Shown one piece after another: positions 46,459 through 54,864 of a stretch of DNA of 64,000 bases. Within the stretch, counting starts at the first letter, position 1, and each line of letters starts with the position of its first letter. The position numbers and the translations under genes are program-made. The notes beneath the pieces were generated by a model, which made no database searches, was not told the origin of the DNA, and worked only from the letters and a program-made list of their open reading frames with translations. Where the stretch lies: contig NZ_CP016545.1 of NCBI RefSeq assembly GCF_001687545.1, forward strand, positions 1,845,001 through 1,909,000. The letters run 5' to 3'. This stretch comes from Paraurantiacibacter namhicola (GTDB taxonomy: Bacteria > Pseudomonadota > Alphaproteobacteria > Sphingomonadales > Sphingomonadaceae).

Positions 46459-47241
46459 TTGGCCGGTCCATTCGAACGCCTGGCTCTGCTCGCCTCAGAC
46501 ACGGACAAGGCGCAGGAAGCGCGCGAGCAGGTGGAAGGCACGCGCGACTGGGTCCCGCTGGAGGAAGCCGATGCCGCCGTGGTGCTGGGCGGCGATGGCT
46601 TCATGCTGGCGACGCTGCACAGCATGCTGGATGGGGGCCGCGTAATCCCGGTTTACGGGCTGAACCTGGGCACGGTCGGCTTCCTGATGAACCGCTATCG
46701 AAAGGACCTGAACCTGTCGGAGCGGATCGCCAAGGCGAAGCCCTTCACGATCGCGCCGCTGTGCATGACCGCCACCACGCAGGACGGCGAGACGATCCAG
46801 TACAATGCCATCAACGAAGTCAGCCTTCTGCGCGAAACGCGCCAGTCCGCGCGGATCGAGGTGTCGGTGGGCGGCAAGGTGCGCATCCCGCGCCTGACGT
46901 GCGACGGGGTGCTGCTGGCGACGCCAGCTGGCTCCACCGCTTACAACCTTTCCGCAAACGGGCCGATCCTGCCGCTCGATTCGGAGCTGCTGGCCCTCAC
47001 CCCCATCAGCGCCTTCCGCCCCCGCCGCTGGCGCGGGGCCATCCTGCCCGATCGCAGCACGGTGAAATTCCGCATCTTGGAGGCGGACAAGCGCCCCGTG
47101 GCCGCCGTGGCCGACCAGAAGGAAGTGCGCGACATCGCCGAAGTCAGCATCGAGATTGCACGCGATGATCGCCTCAGCCTGTTGTTCGACCCCGGCCATT
47201 CGCTGGACGAGCGGATCGTGTCGGAGCAATTCGTGGGCTGA
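46459..47241 (+). CDS. nadK: NAD kinase
   Basis: The 260-residue enzyme makes NADP from NAD. The diacylglycerol-kinase-fold motif GGDGFML is at residues 44-50; NEVSLLRETRQSARIEV and the hallmark TPAGSTAYNLSANGPILP are intact. There is no ATG at the proper position; TTG 46459 follows AGGGAGG by five bases and gives a family-length protein. The frame stays open upstream to 46066 over the EAL gene, but that part is out of family. Confidence 0.94.
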   Translation: MAGPFERLALLASDTDKAQEAREQVEGTRDWVPLEEADAAVVLGGDGFMLATLHSMLDGGRVIPVYGLNLGTVGFLMNRYRKDLNLSERIAKAKPFTIAPLCMTATTQDGETIQYNAINEVSLLRETRQSARIEVSVGGKVRIPRLTCDGVLLATPAGSTAYNLSANGPILPLDSELLALTPISAFRPRRWRGAILPDRSTVKFRILEADKRPVAAVADQKEVRDIAEVSIEIARDDRLSLLFDPGHSLDERIVSEQFVG

Positions 47242-47295
47242 TCAGACTGTCGGTCAGGTAAGTGTGCGCGAAAAAGGCTAGAGAAGGATGGCAAC

Positions 47296-47646
47296 ATGGA
47301 GCAGCATTCGCCCGAGTGTCGCATTTTAAGAGAACAGCTTGTTGAGCTCGAGCAAAGGCTGGCAGATTATCACGAGCGACTTGAAACCGCTTTAGACCAT
47401 GATCGACAATTTCAGCTCAAAACCTCTTGGGGAATTGTGAATGCTGTCCTAGGCATTGGTGCCGCTGCCATCGTATTTTTACTAGCGGGAAGGTTCGGAT
47501 TCTCGGGCGGAGTCTGGGACTGGGTGGTGCCTGCAGTGGCCTTTCTTTTCTATCTCCTAGGGTTCGTCTACTCCGACAAGGGACGCCTCCGTGACAATGG
47601 CCGACTTTCGCGCCTGCCTAATTGGGCTGCGACTGAAAGCTCCTAA
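47296..47646 (+). CDS. Hypothetical two-helix membrane protein of atypical composition
   Basis: The 116-residue product begins with a charged, heptad-like segment (residues about 8-40, ILREQLVELEQRLADYHERL), then two transmembrane helices (about 44-68 and 73-93) and a short basic cytoplasmic tail. I do not recognise the family. The gene is clearly less GC-rich than its neighbours and uses TTA, CTA and AGA codons that they avoid, which suggests acquisition from elsewhere. It has GAAGGATGG upstream and stands next to tRNA-Asn, a frequent integration target, but no integrase or att-like repeat is visible. Confidence 0.6.
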   Translation: MEQHSPECRILREQLVELEQRLADYHERLETALDHDRQFQLKTSWGIVNAVLGIGAAAIVFLLAGRFGFSGGVWDWVVPAVAFLFYLLGFVYSDKGRLRDNGRLSRLPNWAATESS

Positions 47647-47666
47647 AGTCCGCAGCCGGACCCGAG

Positions 47667-47712
47667 CATGAAAAAGGGCGCGAAGCGGTTAAGCCTCGCG
47701 CCCTTTTTCATG
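47667..47712. terminator. Bidirectional intrinsic terminator after tRNA-Asn and the orphan gene
   Basis: A perfect 17-base-pair stem (CATGAAAAAGGGCGCGA at 47667-47683 and its complement at 47696-47712) surrounds a 12-base loop. The A/T tracts at its base give five U on either strand. It lies downstream of the minus-strand tRNA-Asn and downstream of the plus-strand orphan gene and can serve both. Confidence 0.85.
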
Positions 47713-47724
47713 CCTGCCGCCGGG

Positions 47725-47799
47725 TGGCTCCCCGAGTTGGATTCGAACCAACGACCAAGTGATTAACAGTCACCTACTCTACCGCTGAGCTATCGGGGA
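47725..47799 (-). tRNA. tRNA-Asn (anticodon GTT)
   Basis: Read on the minus strand from 47799, the sequence folds as a standard 75-base tRNA including an encoded CCA. The acceptor stem is TCCCCGA with TCGGGGA, the D-loop has AGCTCAGCGGTAGAG, the anticodon loop is CTGTTAA with anticodon GTT, and the T-loop is GTTCGAATCC. The discriminator base is G, as expected for Asn. Confidence 0.96.
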
Positions 47800-47820
47800 A
47801 TAGCACCGGCTGGCGGGCAG

Positions 47821-47847
47821 GGGTGCGCCTATATGGCTGGCGCACCC
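47821..47847 (-). other. Stem-loop downstream of secA
   Basis: GGGTGCGCC (47821-47829) pairs perfectly with GGCGCACCC (47839-47847) around a nine-base loop. It lies 27 bases after the secA stop on the minus strand and just upstream of the tRNA. No U-tract follows, so it is at most a factor-dependent or RNA-stabilising 3' structure. Confidence 0.4.
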
Positions 47848-47874
47848 GCTTTGCAAGACGGGAATTTCACTTCC

Positions 47875-50619
47875 TCACATCGCCCCGTGGCAATGCTTGT
47901 ACTTGTTGCCGCTGCCACATGGGCACGGCGCGTTGCGGCTGACGGCCTGGTCCTTGAAGGGGTCGTCCGGGAAATGCCCGCCCGGCCCGGCTGCCGCAGC
48001 GGCCGAACCCGCCAGCGCGCCCAGCATCGCTTCCGCACCGGTCGGCTTGCTGGACCCATCGGAATTGTCCGTGCCGAAGAACGGATCGATGTGGCCAGTC
48101 AGGAATTCGGGCAGGTCGGGCAGTTCCTGCTGCGGCGGCGGGGCCATGCGCAGCTGGCTGTTGAGCAGGATGCGGGTCACGTCCTCGCGGATCGTCTCCA
48201 GCATGTTCTCGAACAGGCCGAAGGCTTCCTGCTTATATTCGTTGATCGGCTGCTTCTGCGCATAGGCGCGCAGGAACACGACCTGGCGCAGCGCATCCAG
48301 CGTGGCGAGGTGTTCCTTCCAGTGGTGGTCCAGCTGCTGCAGCAGCACCTGCTTTTCCACCTGGCGCCAGACGGAGGGATCGGATTCGGCGATCTTGCGA
48401 TCCATTTTCTCCGTCGCCTGCGCGGACAGGCGCTCCTCGATGTCTTCCGGGTCCAGCCCGTCTTCCGCCATCCAGTCTTCCAGCGGCAGATCGATGCCGA
48501 AGACGTCGGAGACCTTCTCCTTCAGGCCCGCGACATCCCACTGTTCGGGATAGGAGCCGGGAGGCGCGTGGCTGAAGACGATGGCGTTGACTGCATCGTT
48601 GCGCATGTCGACCACCACGTCGTCCACCGTTTCGGAGTCCATGATTTCCGCGCGCTGTTCGTACACAACCTTGCGCTGGTCATTCATCACGTTGTCGTAT
48701 TCGACGACCTGCTTGCGGACTTCGTAATTGCGCGCCTCGACCTTCTTCTGCGCAGTTTCGATGGCCTTGCTCAACCACTTGGAGCCGATCGCCTCGCCGT
48801 CCTCCAGGTTGGAGTTCATCATCTTGGAAAATAGCGTGTCTGGGCCGAAGATGCGCAGCAGGTCGTCTTCTAGGCAGAGGTAGAAGCGCGAGAGGCCCGG
48901 GTCGCCCTGGCGGCCGGAGCGGCCACGCAGCTGGTTGTCGATCCGGCGGCTTTCATGGCGCTCGGTGCCCAGCACGAACAGGCCGCCCGCTTCCAGCACC
49001 TTCTGCTTTTCGGCTTCCACTTCGGCCTTGATGCGGTCCACTTCCATGTCGCGCTTGGGGCCGTCTTCCATGTCGGCAAGCTCGGCCTCGATGCGGAAGT
49101 CGACATTGCCGCCCAGCTGGATGTCCGTGCCGCGGCCGGCCATGTTGGTGGCGATGGTAACGGCGCCGATGCGGCCGGCCTGCGCCACGATATGCGCTTC
49201 ACGCTCGTGCTGGCGGGCATTCAGCACCTCGTGCTTCACGCCTTCCTTGTCGAGGAACTGGCTGAGCAGCTCCGACTTCTCGATGGAGACCGTGCCGACC
49301 AGCACCGGCTGGCCGATCTGGTTCTTTTCCTTGATCGATTTCGCGATGGCCGCGAACTTGTCGAGCGTGTTCTTGTAGAACTCGTCTTCCTCGTCGATGC
49401 GCTGGACGGGGACGTTCGTTGGGATCTCCACCACGTTCAGCTTGTAGATGTCCCAGAATTCGCCCGCTTCGGTGGCGGCCGTGCCGGTCATGCCGGACAG
49501 CTTGGGATACATGCGGAAATAGTTCTGGAAAGTGATCGAGGCCATGGTCTGGTTCTCGGGCTCGATCTTCACGCCTTCCTTCGCCTCGGCGGCCTGGTGC
49601 AGGCCGTTGGACCAGCGGCGACCGTCCATCATGCGGCCGGTGAATTCATCGATGATGACGACCTTGTCGTCCTTTACGATGTAATCCGTATCGCGCTTGA
49701 ACATCACGATAGCTTTCAGCGCCTGGTCGAGGTGGTGCACGACCTGCGTGTTCTCGACATCGTACAGGTTCTCGCCCTCCAGCAGGCCGGCGGCGGCGAG
49801 GCGCTTCTCGACCTCCTCGATCCCCTCCTCAGTCAGCTGGACGTTCTTGGATTTCTCGTCCTTCTCGTAATATTCCTCTTCCAGGTTCTTCACGATTTCG
49901 TCGAGCGCGATGTAGAGATCCTGCTTGTCATCGGTCGGGCCAGAGATGATCAGCGGGGTCCGCGCCTCGTCGATCAGGATGGAATCCACCTCGTCGACGA
50001 TGGCGTAATTGAAGGGGCGCTGCACCATCTGGCTGCGCTCGTGCTTCATGTTGTCGCGCAGGTAATCGAAGCCGAATTCGTTGTTGGTGCCGTATGTGAT
50101 GTCGGCGGCATAGGCGGCCCGCCGCTCGTGCTCTGGCAGGTTGGGCACGATGGTGCCGACAGTCAGGCCCAGGAAGCCATGCAGGCGGCCCATCCATTCC
50201 GCATCGCGGCTGGCCAGGTAATCGTTCACCGTCACGACGTGGACGCCCTTGCCCTCGATGGCGTTGAGATAGGTGGCGAGCGTTGCCACCAGCGTCTTGC
50301 CCTCACCCGTGCGCATTTCGGCGATTTCGCCGCGGTGGAGCACGATGCCGCCCACCATCTGCACATCGAAATGGCGCATGCCGAGCACGCGCTTGGACGC
50401 CTCGCGCACGGTGGCGAAGGCTTCGGGCAGGATATCGTCCAGCGTCTTGCCGTCCGCCAGCATGTCGCGGAACTTCTGGGTCTGCGCCTTCAGCTCCTCG
50501 TCGGAGAAATCCTCCAGCTGGGGTTCGATGGCGTTGATGGTGCCGACAATCTTGTCGAGCGAGCGGACGTAACGATCGTTGGAAGAGCCGAACAGGGCCT
50601 TGCCGAGAGAGCCGAACAT
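47875..50619 (-). CDS. secA: Preprotein translocase ATPase SecA
   Basis: The 914-residue motor drives Sec-dependent export through SecYEG. Walker A is [20 protein letters not shown] is the DEAD-like box, and the preprotein-binding and scaffold regions follow. The C-terminus after a flexible Pro/Gly-rich linker ends in the zinc motif [13 protein letters not shown], which binds SecB or ribosomes. The ATG at 50619 has AAAGG nine bases upstream; longer in-frame starts to 50664 lie in the leader. A short secreted ORF ends 90 bases upstream in the same direction. Confidence 0.97.
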   Translation of the reverse strand: MFGSLGKALFGSSNDRYVRSLDKIVGTINAIEPQLEDFSDEELKAQTQKFRDMLADGKTLDDILPEAFATVREASKRVLGMRHFDVQMVGGIVLHRGEIAEMRTGEGKTLVATLATYLNAIEGKGVHVVTVNDYLASRDAEWMGRLHGFLGLTVGTIVPNLPEHERRAAYAADITYGTNNEFGFDYLRDNMKHERSQMVQRPFNYAIVDEVDSILIDEARTPLIISGPTDDKQDLYIALDEIVKNLEEEYYEKDEKSKNVQLTEEGIEEVEKRLAAAGLLEGENLYDVENTQVVHHLDQALKAIVMFKRDTDYIVKDDKVVIIDEFTGRMMDGRRWSNGLHQAAEAKEGVKIEPENQTMASITFQNYFRMYPKLSGMTGTAATEAGEFWDIYKLNVVEIPTNVPVQRIDEEDEFYKNTLDKFAAIAKSIKEKNQIGQPVLVGTVSIEKSELLSQFLDKEGVKHEVLNARQHEREAHIVAQAGRIGAVTIATNMAGRGTDIQLGGNVDFRIEAELADMEDGPKRDMEVDRIKAEVEAEKQKVLEAGGLFVLGTERHESRRIDNQLRGRSGRQGDPGLSRFYLCLEDDLLRIFGPDTLFSKMMNSNLEDGEAIGSKWLSKAIETAQKKVEARNYEVRKQVVEYDNVMNDQRKVVYEQRAEIMDSETVDDVVVDMRNDAVNAIVFSHAPPGSYPEQWDVAGLKEKVSDVFGIDLPLEDWMAEDGLDPEDIEERLSAQATEKMDRKIAESDPSVWRQVEKQVLLQQLDHHWKEHLATLDALRQVVFLRAYAQKQPINEYKQEAFGLFENMLETIREDVTRILLNSQLRMAPPPQQELPDLPEFLTGHIDPFFGTDNSDGSSKPTGAEAMLGALAGSAAAAAGPGGHFPDDPFKDQAVSRNAPCPCGSGNKYKHCHGAM

Positions 50620-50625
50620 GGGCGT

Positions 50626-50692
50626 ATACCTTTGAAAAATAACGGATGTGTGGCCGCACGCCATGGCGCGGCAGCATGCATGAAAGCGGTAT
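50626..50692 (-). promoter_or_regulatory. secA leader able to mask the secA ribosome binding site
   Basis: On the minus strand the secA ribosome site AAAGGTAT (complement of 50626-50633) can pair with ATACC-GC-TTT (complement of 50683-50692), forming eight base pairs with a two-base bulge. The 49-base loop contains further GC-rich hairpin potential (GCCGC...GCGGC). The upstream arm begins 18 bases after the stop codon of the small secreted ORF, close enough for a ribosome stalled at that stop or near the 3' end to prevent folding. Confidence 0.4.
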
Positions 50693-50709
50693 TGGCTGAG
50701 GCTGCGGCG

Positions 50710-50979
50710 CTATTCGCGCGCGCGGTCGACCGGGACGAGCACGGGCGCGGAAACGCGCGGCGGCTCTGCATGGCGCGGGGCCTGCGGGCGGACTGCGGCA
50801 ATGCGCGCATCCGGCATTTGGGCGAGGGCCACGATGCCCTGCGTGTGCACGGTGGAAACCTCGTCCACCAGCACGGACTGCGCCACGTTCTCCACGCTCG
50901 CCATGCGCGCATGCGCAACGTCGCCGGTGGCGGCAAGGCCCGTGAACAGGGCAAGCAGGGTAAGAAGCTGGCGCAACAT
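50710..50979 (-). CDS. Short secreted protein directly upstream of secA (SecM-like position)
   Basis: The 89-residue product has a typical Sec signal peptide (residues 1-24, LLTLLALFTGL core, cleavage after AHA). About 65 mature residues follow and end in a Pro/Arg-rich tail (RPQAPRHAEPPRVSAPVLVP). I do not recognise the family. Its place immediately before secA, its signal peptide and its proline-rich C-terminus match the layout of SecM-type arrest peptides, which sense Sec export and regulate secA. The E. coli SecM motif and the RAPP/RAPG motifs of other arrest peptides are not present exactly, so the role is inferred from architecture only. Confidence 0.6.
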   Translation of the reverse strand: MLRQLLTLLALFTGLAATGDVAHARMASVENVAQSVLVDEVSTVHTQGIVALAQMPDARIAAVRPQAPRHAEPPRVSAPVLVPVDRARE

Positions 50980-51028
50980 ACGCCGCGCTAGATAGCGACG
51001 ATTGCGGGAAAGTCCATCGCGCGCGTGG

Positions 51029-51691
51029 TCATTCCACCACTTCGTGCGTTACCTGCACACGCGTGGTGACACGCATGCGTACCGGATTGCCGTCCTCGTC
51101 GCGCTGCTGGACGTAGCGCGCCTGCCCGGCCGTTTCGCAGAACATTCGAGCCCTGGGACCAAACCCGCCCTCGGCCTTCGTAACGCCGCATTCCTCCACC
51201 TCGCCATTCGTGCCGACGATCAGGTAAGTCTCGATAACGGTCGGTTCGGGCAGATCGCGCGTATCCAGTTTCCACATGATGCGGTTGCGGTATGTGCTGG
51301 CGATAGGTTTGCCTGCATCGTCGCGCGCCGGATCGAAGCGCGCCCGCTGCATCAGGGCATCGCAGGCGGCGGCGTCGAGGTCGGCTGAGCCGGAGCTTTC
51401 CGTCACCGTGCAACCGATCGGCCTGCCATCGGGCCCGACCTGTAGCATGAAGCTCACATTGCCTTCGCGACCATCACGGCGCGCCTCGACCGGGTAATCG
51501 TCCGCCGTGAGCCAGCTTCCGGGCGAGGTTTTCGGCGTTGCCGGGCGACCGGGCGTGTCCGGGCCGACCGGCTCGTATGTAACGACCTCTTCGACGCTAA
51601 GGGTGACACCTTCGTCCTGCGCTGCGGCGGGCAAAACGAAGGCAACTGCCACCGATGCAGCGCCCAAACGGCAAATGTTCCAAGCGGCCAT
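51029..51691 (-). CDS. Secreted double TonB-C-like domain protein (A)
   Basis: The 220-residue product starts with a signal peptide (cleavage near PAAAQ). The first module (about residues 60-145) resembles the TonB C-terminal domain: DDYPVEARRDGREGNVSF, VGPDGRPIGCTVTESSGS, ALMQRARFDPARD. The second module repeats the pattern in degenerate form (VGTNGEVEECGVTK, ETAGQARYVQQRDEDGNP). Each module has a Cys pair. There is no N-terminal anchor helix or Pro-rich spacer, so this is not a normal energy transducer; it is probably periplasmic. It follows its paralogue by nine bases. Confidence 0.75.
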   Translation of the reverse strand: MAAWNICRLGAASVAVAFVLPAAAQDEGVTLSVEEVVTYEPVGPDTPGRPATPKTSPGSWLTADDYPVEARRDGREGNVSFMLQVGPDGRPIGCTVTESSGSADLDAAACDALMQRARFDPARDDAGKPIASTYRNRIMWKLDTRDLPEPTVIETYLIVGTNGEVEECGVTKAEGGFGPRARMFCETAGQARYVQQRDEDGNPVRMRVTTRVQVTHEVVE

Positions 51692-51700
51692 GTTTCGCTC

Positions 51701-52399
51701 CTATTCCGCCGGAAGCGGCAACTCCGTGACTTCGATCGATAATTGGACACGCTTGTTGATCGGCACGCCGTTTTCGTCGCGGTAAGGTGGCTCGCTCGAT
51801 CTGTTCGGGCACGGGTTTCCCCCGAAGTCCTCTCGCATGTTGCGCGGGACGTCGCCGGCCATATTTACGATCTCGCAATCGAACAGCCGACCATCGGCGC
51901 CGACGGTATATGCGATCGCCACTGAGAATATGCCGAACTGCGGCTCGCGCTTGCGCCAGTAATGATTTCCGCGAACCGTTCCAGCTGCTTTGTTCAGCCC
52001 TTCCTGGATGACCTCGCCGCGTTCGAGCACAATCGGGCACGTCGCTGCGTCGAGCACCTCGCTGCCGCTCGATTCGGTTATCCGGCAGTCGATAATCGAG
52101 CCATCGATTGCATGGGCCACTTCAAAGTAGACACGCCCTTCTTCGTCATTCCGCCAGGCTTCGGCTGGATAATCCGCATGCCGGATGCCGGTCCTGTTCA
52201 AATAGGCGCGGTCGCAAACGATCGCTTCTTCGCCATCTTCGATGACGCGCGCACATCCATCGGCGCCTTCGATATCGACGACTACTGCGACGGTTTCGAC
52301 TGCGGCCTCCTCGACCGCTTCCTCTGTCGACTGCGCCGTAGCAGGCGCGGTCGATGCGCTGCACGCAAGCAGCAACACTGCGACCCAAGATTTCCGCAT
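51701..52399 (-). CDS. Secreted double TonB-C-like domain protein (B)
   Basis: This 232-residue paralogue of the gene at 51029 also has a signal peptide (cleavage near PATAQ) and two TonB-C-like modules: ADYPAEAWRNDEEGRVYF with DGSIIDCRITESSGSEVLDAATC, then SVAIAYTVGADGRLFDCEIVN with RDENGVPINKRVQL. An acidic segment (EEAVEEAAVE) follows the signal peptide. It is the first gene of the pair. Its ribosome site lies in a nine-base complementary arm of an inverted repeat. Function unknown; an envelope role is inferred. Confidence 0.72.
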   Translation of the reverse strand: MRKSWVAVLLLACSASTAPATAQSTEEAVEEAAVETVAVVVDIEGADGCARVIEDGEEAIVCDRAYLNRTGIRHADYPAEAWRNDEEGRVYFEVAHAIDGSIIDCRITESSGSEVLDAATCPIVLERGEVIQEGLNKAAGTVRGNHYWRKREPQFGIFSVAIAYTVGADGRLFDCEIVNMAGDVPRNMREDFGGNPCPNRSSEPPYRDENGVPINKRVQLSIEVTELPLPAE

Positions 52400-52404
52400 A
52401 CTCT

Positions 52405-52469
52405 ACCCTTTCGTGCCGACGGCAAGATCCGGCTTAGTGATGGCAGATGCGCCCTTATGCCGAAAGGGT
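52405..52469 (-). promoter_or_regulatory. Inverted repeat overlapping the ribosome site of the TonB-C-like pair
   Basis: ACCCTTTCG (52405-52413) is perfectly complementary to CGAAAGGGT (52461-52469). On the minus strand the proximal arm contains AAAGGG, the ribosome site six bases before the ATG at 52399. Pairing in the RNA would hide it. The 147-base divergent gap also holds the promoter of the acyltransferase at 52547. Confidence 0.4.
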
Positions 52470-52546
52470 TTTACCGGGTATCAACCATGTTCGCGTAGCG
52501 CGCGTACTGACGGGCATCTCGAAGGGCCGGGCTAGGGTATAGGCGA

Positions 52547-53605
52547 ATGAGCAAGGACTGGACAAAAGAAACGAAAGCGCCTGCGCGCCTGCCTCTGCTG
52601 GACGGCCTGCGCGGCGTCGCCGCATTCGGCGTGCTGGCCTTTCACCTGCCCGGCTTCTTCCCTGTCGGCGAAGCGATGCAGCGCGGCTATCTGTTCGTGG
52701 ATCTGTTCTTCCTGCTGAGTGGGTTCGTGCTGACGCCCGTGGTCGCTGCGAAGAACGCAAAGGGCATGCGCGCGCGCGATTTTTTCCGGGCGCGCATTCT
52801 GCGGTTCTGGCCGCTGGCAGCAATAGGAACCTTATTGGCCGCCTGCCTCCTTTCGATCACGCCGGGAGCGGAATTGATCCCGTTGAAGTTTGCGCTGGCG
52901 CTTGCCTTCGTGCCGGCATTCTTCGTGGCGGAGGCGATTTTCCCGCTCAATGTCGTGCAGTGGAGCCTGTTCTGGGAATTGCTGGCCAATGGAGCCCACG
53001 CCCGGTTCTTGGACCGATGGAAGGACCGCGCCCTGATCGCCATCGTCGTGTTGGCCGGAGCTGCGCATGGCGGAGCCATTCTTGCATCTGGACATGGCAA
53101 CCTTGGCGCGCATGTCGACGACTTCGCACTCGCCCTGCCGCGTATCGTCTTCAGCTATTGCATGGGCATGCTGATCGCGCGCCACTTTCGCGGAGCGTTT
53201 GTCACCCCATGGCATCGATGGATGCTGCGGCTTGCTTTACCAATCGCGGCCGTCGCCCTTCTGCCTTTGGCCGGAGCCTACATCGCGTGGCTGGAAGCCG
53301 CCGTGGTCCTTTTCGCGTTGCCAGCCTGTTTCTGGCTGATCGCGCAGTGTCAGCCCTCGGCGGCATGGCATGCGGGGCTGTCGTGGCTCGGCAGCATCTC
53401 ATTCCCGCTTTACGCCGTGCACATGCCGATCCTCATCGCCTCGCAAATGATGACCTTTCTGCTGCTGGAAGAGATTTCGTGGCATGGCGCCGTCATCGCG
53501 CTCGTCCTTACTGTATTCGCCTCCGCATGGCTGGCGCGCGTGATGGAACCGGGGCGCGTCTGGCGGCGGGCCACGGGTCCGCAGGCAGCACCCAACCCGG
53601 CTTGA
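52547..53605 (+). CDS. Membrane acyltransferase (acyltransferase 3 / OafA type)
   Basis: The 352-residue polytopic protein has about ten transmembrane segments and the acyltransferase-3 signature LDGLRGVAAFGVLAFHL with its conserved His, followed by DLFFLLSGFVL and RARILRFWPL. It should O-acylate a sugar, lipid or glycan at the membrane; the substrate is not apparent. The start ATG 52547 gives a basic cytoplasmic N-terminus. It is followed 32 bases later by argJ, but the pathways are unrelated. Confidence 0.88.
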   Translation: MSKDWTKETKAPARLPLLDGLRGVAAFGVLAFHLPGFFPVGEAMQRGYLFVDLFFLLSGFVLTPVVAAKNAKGMRARDFFRARILRFWPLAAIGTLLAACLLSITPGAELIPLKFALALAFVPAFFVAEAIFPLNVVQWSLFWELLANGAHARFLDRWKDRALIAIVVLAGAAHGGAILASGHGNLGAHVDDFALALPRIVFSYCMGMLIARHFRGAFVTPWHRWMLRLALPIAAVALLPLAGAYIAWLEAAVVLFALPACFWLIAQCQPSAAWHAGLSWLGSISFPLYAVHMPILIASQMMTFLLLEEISWHGAVIALVLTVFASAWLARVMEPGRVWRRATGPQAAPNPA

Positions 53606-53637
53606 CCACGGCGGGGCGATAGCGCAACCGCTGGACC

Positions 53638-54864
53638 ATGGACCTGACCCGCAGCCCGCTTGCCCTGCCCTTCCCCGACATGCCGCAGATTGCCGGCGCA
53701 GTGCCGCGCGTGGCCCGCGCGCGTTACAAGGACTGGGACCGCTGCGACCTCACTTTCGTGGAGCTGGCCGAGGGCACCAGCGTGGCGGGCGTCTTCACGC
53801 GCAATGTCTGCTGCTCCACCGAAGTGGAAATGGGGCGCGAGCAGGTGAAGGCCGGCCACGCGCGGGCGCTGGTGGTCAATGCGGGCAATTCCAATGCCTT
53901 TACCGGTTATCGCGGGCGCGAGGCGGTGGAGCAGATCATGGCGCAGGTGGCCGATGGGCTGGGCTGCGCGCACAATGAGGTCTTCGTCAGCTCCACCGGC
54001 GTGATCGGCGTGCCGCTGCCCAAGGACAAGGCGCGCGATGGCGTCGCCGCGGTGATGCAGGCGGAGCCTTGCAGCTGGCAGGACGCCGCCGCGACCATCG
54101 CCACGACCGACACCTTCGACAAGGGGGCCTCCGCCTCCGCCATGCTGGGCGAGACGCGCGTGGAGCTGGTCGGCATCGTCAAGGGCAGCGGCATGATCGC
54201 GCCCGACATGGCGACCATGCTGGGTTACATCTTCACCGATGCCGCCGTGGCCCCCGCCTTCCTGCAGGAATGCCTCAGCCGCGCAAATGCCGGCACCTTC
54301 AACTGCATCACCGTGGATAGCGACACATCCACCAGCGACACCGTGCTGGCCTTTGCCACCGGCAAGGCTGGCAATGCCCTGCTGGACGGATGGGACGCGC
54401 CGGGCGCGGATGCTTTTTTCGCAGCCGTGCAGGACGTGTGCCGCCAGCTCGCCCACCTCGTGGTGCGCGACGGCGAAGGGGCGAGCAAGTTCATCGAAGT
54501 GCGCGTGTCGGGCGCAGCGTCTGACGAAAGCGCGCGGCGCGTGGCGCTCGCCATCGCCAACTCCCCGCTGGTGAAGACGGCGATCGCAGGCGGCGATGCG
54601 AACTGGGGCCGCGTGGTCATGGCGGTGGGCAAGGCGGGCGAACCGGCGGACCGTGACAGGCTCTCCATCGGTTTTGGCGGCACATGGGCCGCGCGCGACG
54701 GACAGCCCGTGCCGGATTACGACGAGGCGCCCGTGGCGGAACATCTCGCGGGGCAGGAAATCCGTGTCGAAGCCGATCTCGCGATGGGCGATGGCAGTGC
54801 CACCGTTTGGACCTGCGACCTGACGCACGGTTATATCGACATCAACGCGGATTACCGCTCGTGA
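53638..54864 (+). CDS. argJ: Bifunctional glutamate N-acetyltransferase / ornithine acetyltransferase
   Basis: The 408-residue enzyme recycles the acetyl group between acetylornithine and glutamate in arginine synthesis. It is made as a precursor that cleaves itself before the nucleophilic Thr, here in MIAPDMATMLGYIFTDA. Other motifs are ALVVNAGNSNAFTG, VSSTGVIGVPLP, TVDSDTSTSDT and GDANWGRVVMA. Length and C-terminus (YIDINADYRS) are complete. It overlaps the next start by GTGA. Confidence 0.96.
   Translation: MDLTRSPLALPFPDMPQIAGAVPRVARARYKDWDRCDLTFVELAEGTSVAGVFTRNVCCSTEVEMGREQVKAGHARALVVNAGNSNAFTGYRGREAVEQIMAQVADGLGCAHNEVFVSSTGVIGVPLPKDKARDGVAAVMQAEPCSWQDAAATIATTDTFDKGASASAMLGETRVELVGIVKGSGMIAPDMATMLGYIFTDAAVAPAFLQECLSRANAGTFNCITVDSDTSTSDTVLAFATGKAGNALLDGWDAPGADAFFAAVQDVCRQLAHLVVRDGEGASKFIEVRVSGAASDESARRVALAIANSPLVKTAIAGGDANWGRVVMAVGKAGEPADRDRLSIGFGGTWAARDGQPVPDYDEAPVAEHLAGQEIRVEADLAMGDGSATVWTCDLTHGYIDINADYRS

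Noticed and set aside
47242-47820. tRNA-adjacent region considered as a genomic island
   Set aside because: Only one small atypical gene is present, with no integrase, no duplicated tRNA end and no other foreign genes.
50710-50800. Exact arrest motifs (SecM FxxxxWIxxxxGIRAGP, RAPP, RAPG) in the ORF upstream of secA
   Set aside because: None is present; only looser Pro/Arg-rich runs occur, so the arrest-peptide idea rests on architecture, not on a motif match.
48955-50991. A 678-codon plus-strand open frame opposite secA
   Set aside because: It is antisense to an unambiguous SecA and has low-complexity His/Leu/Asp/Ala content typical of a shadow frame.
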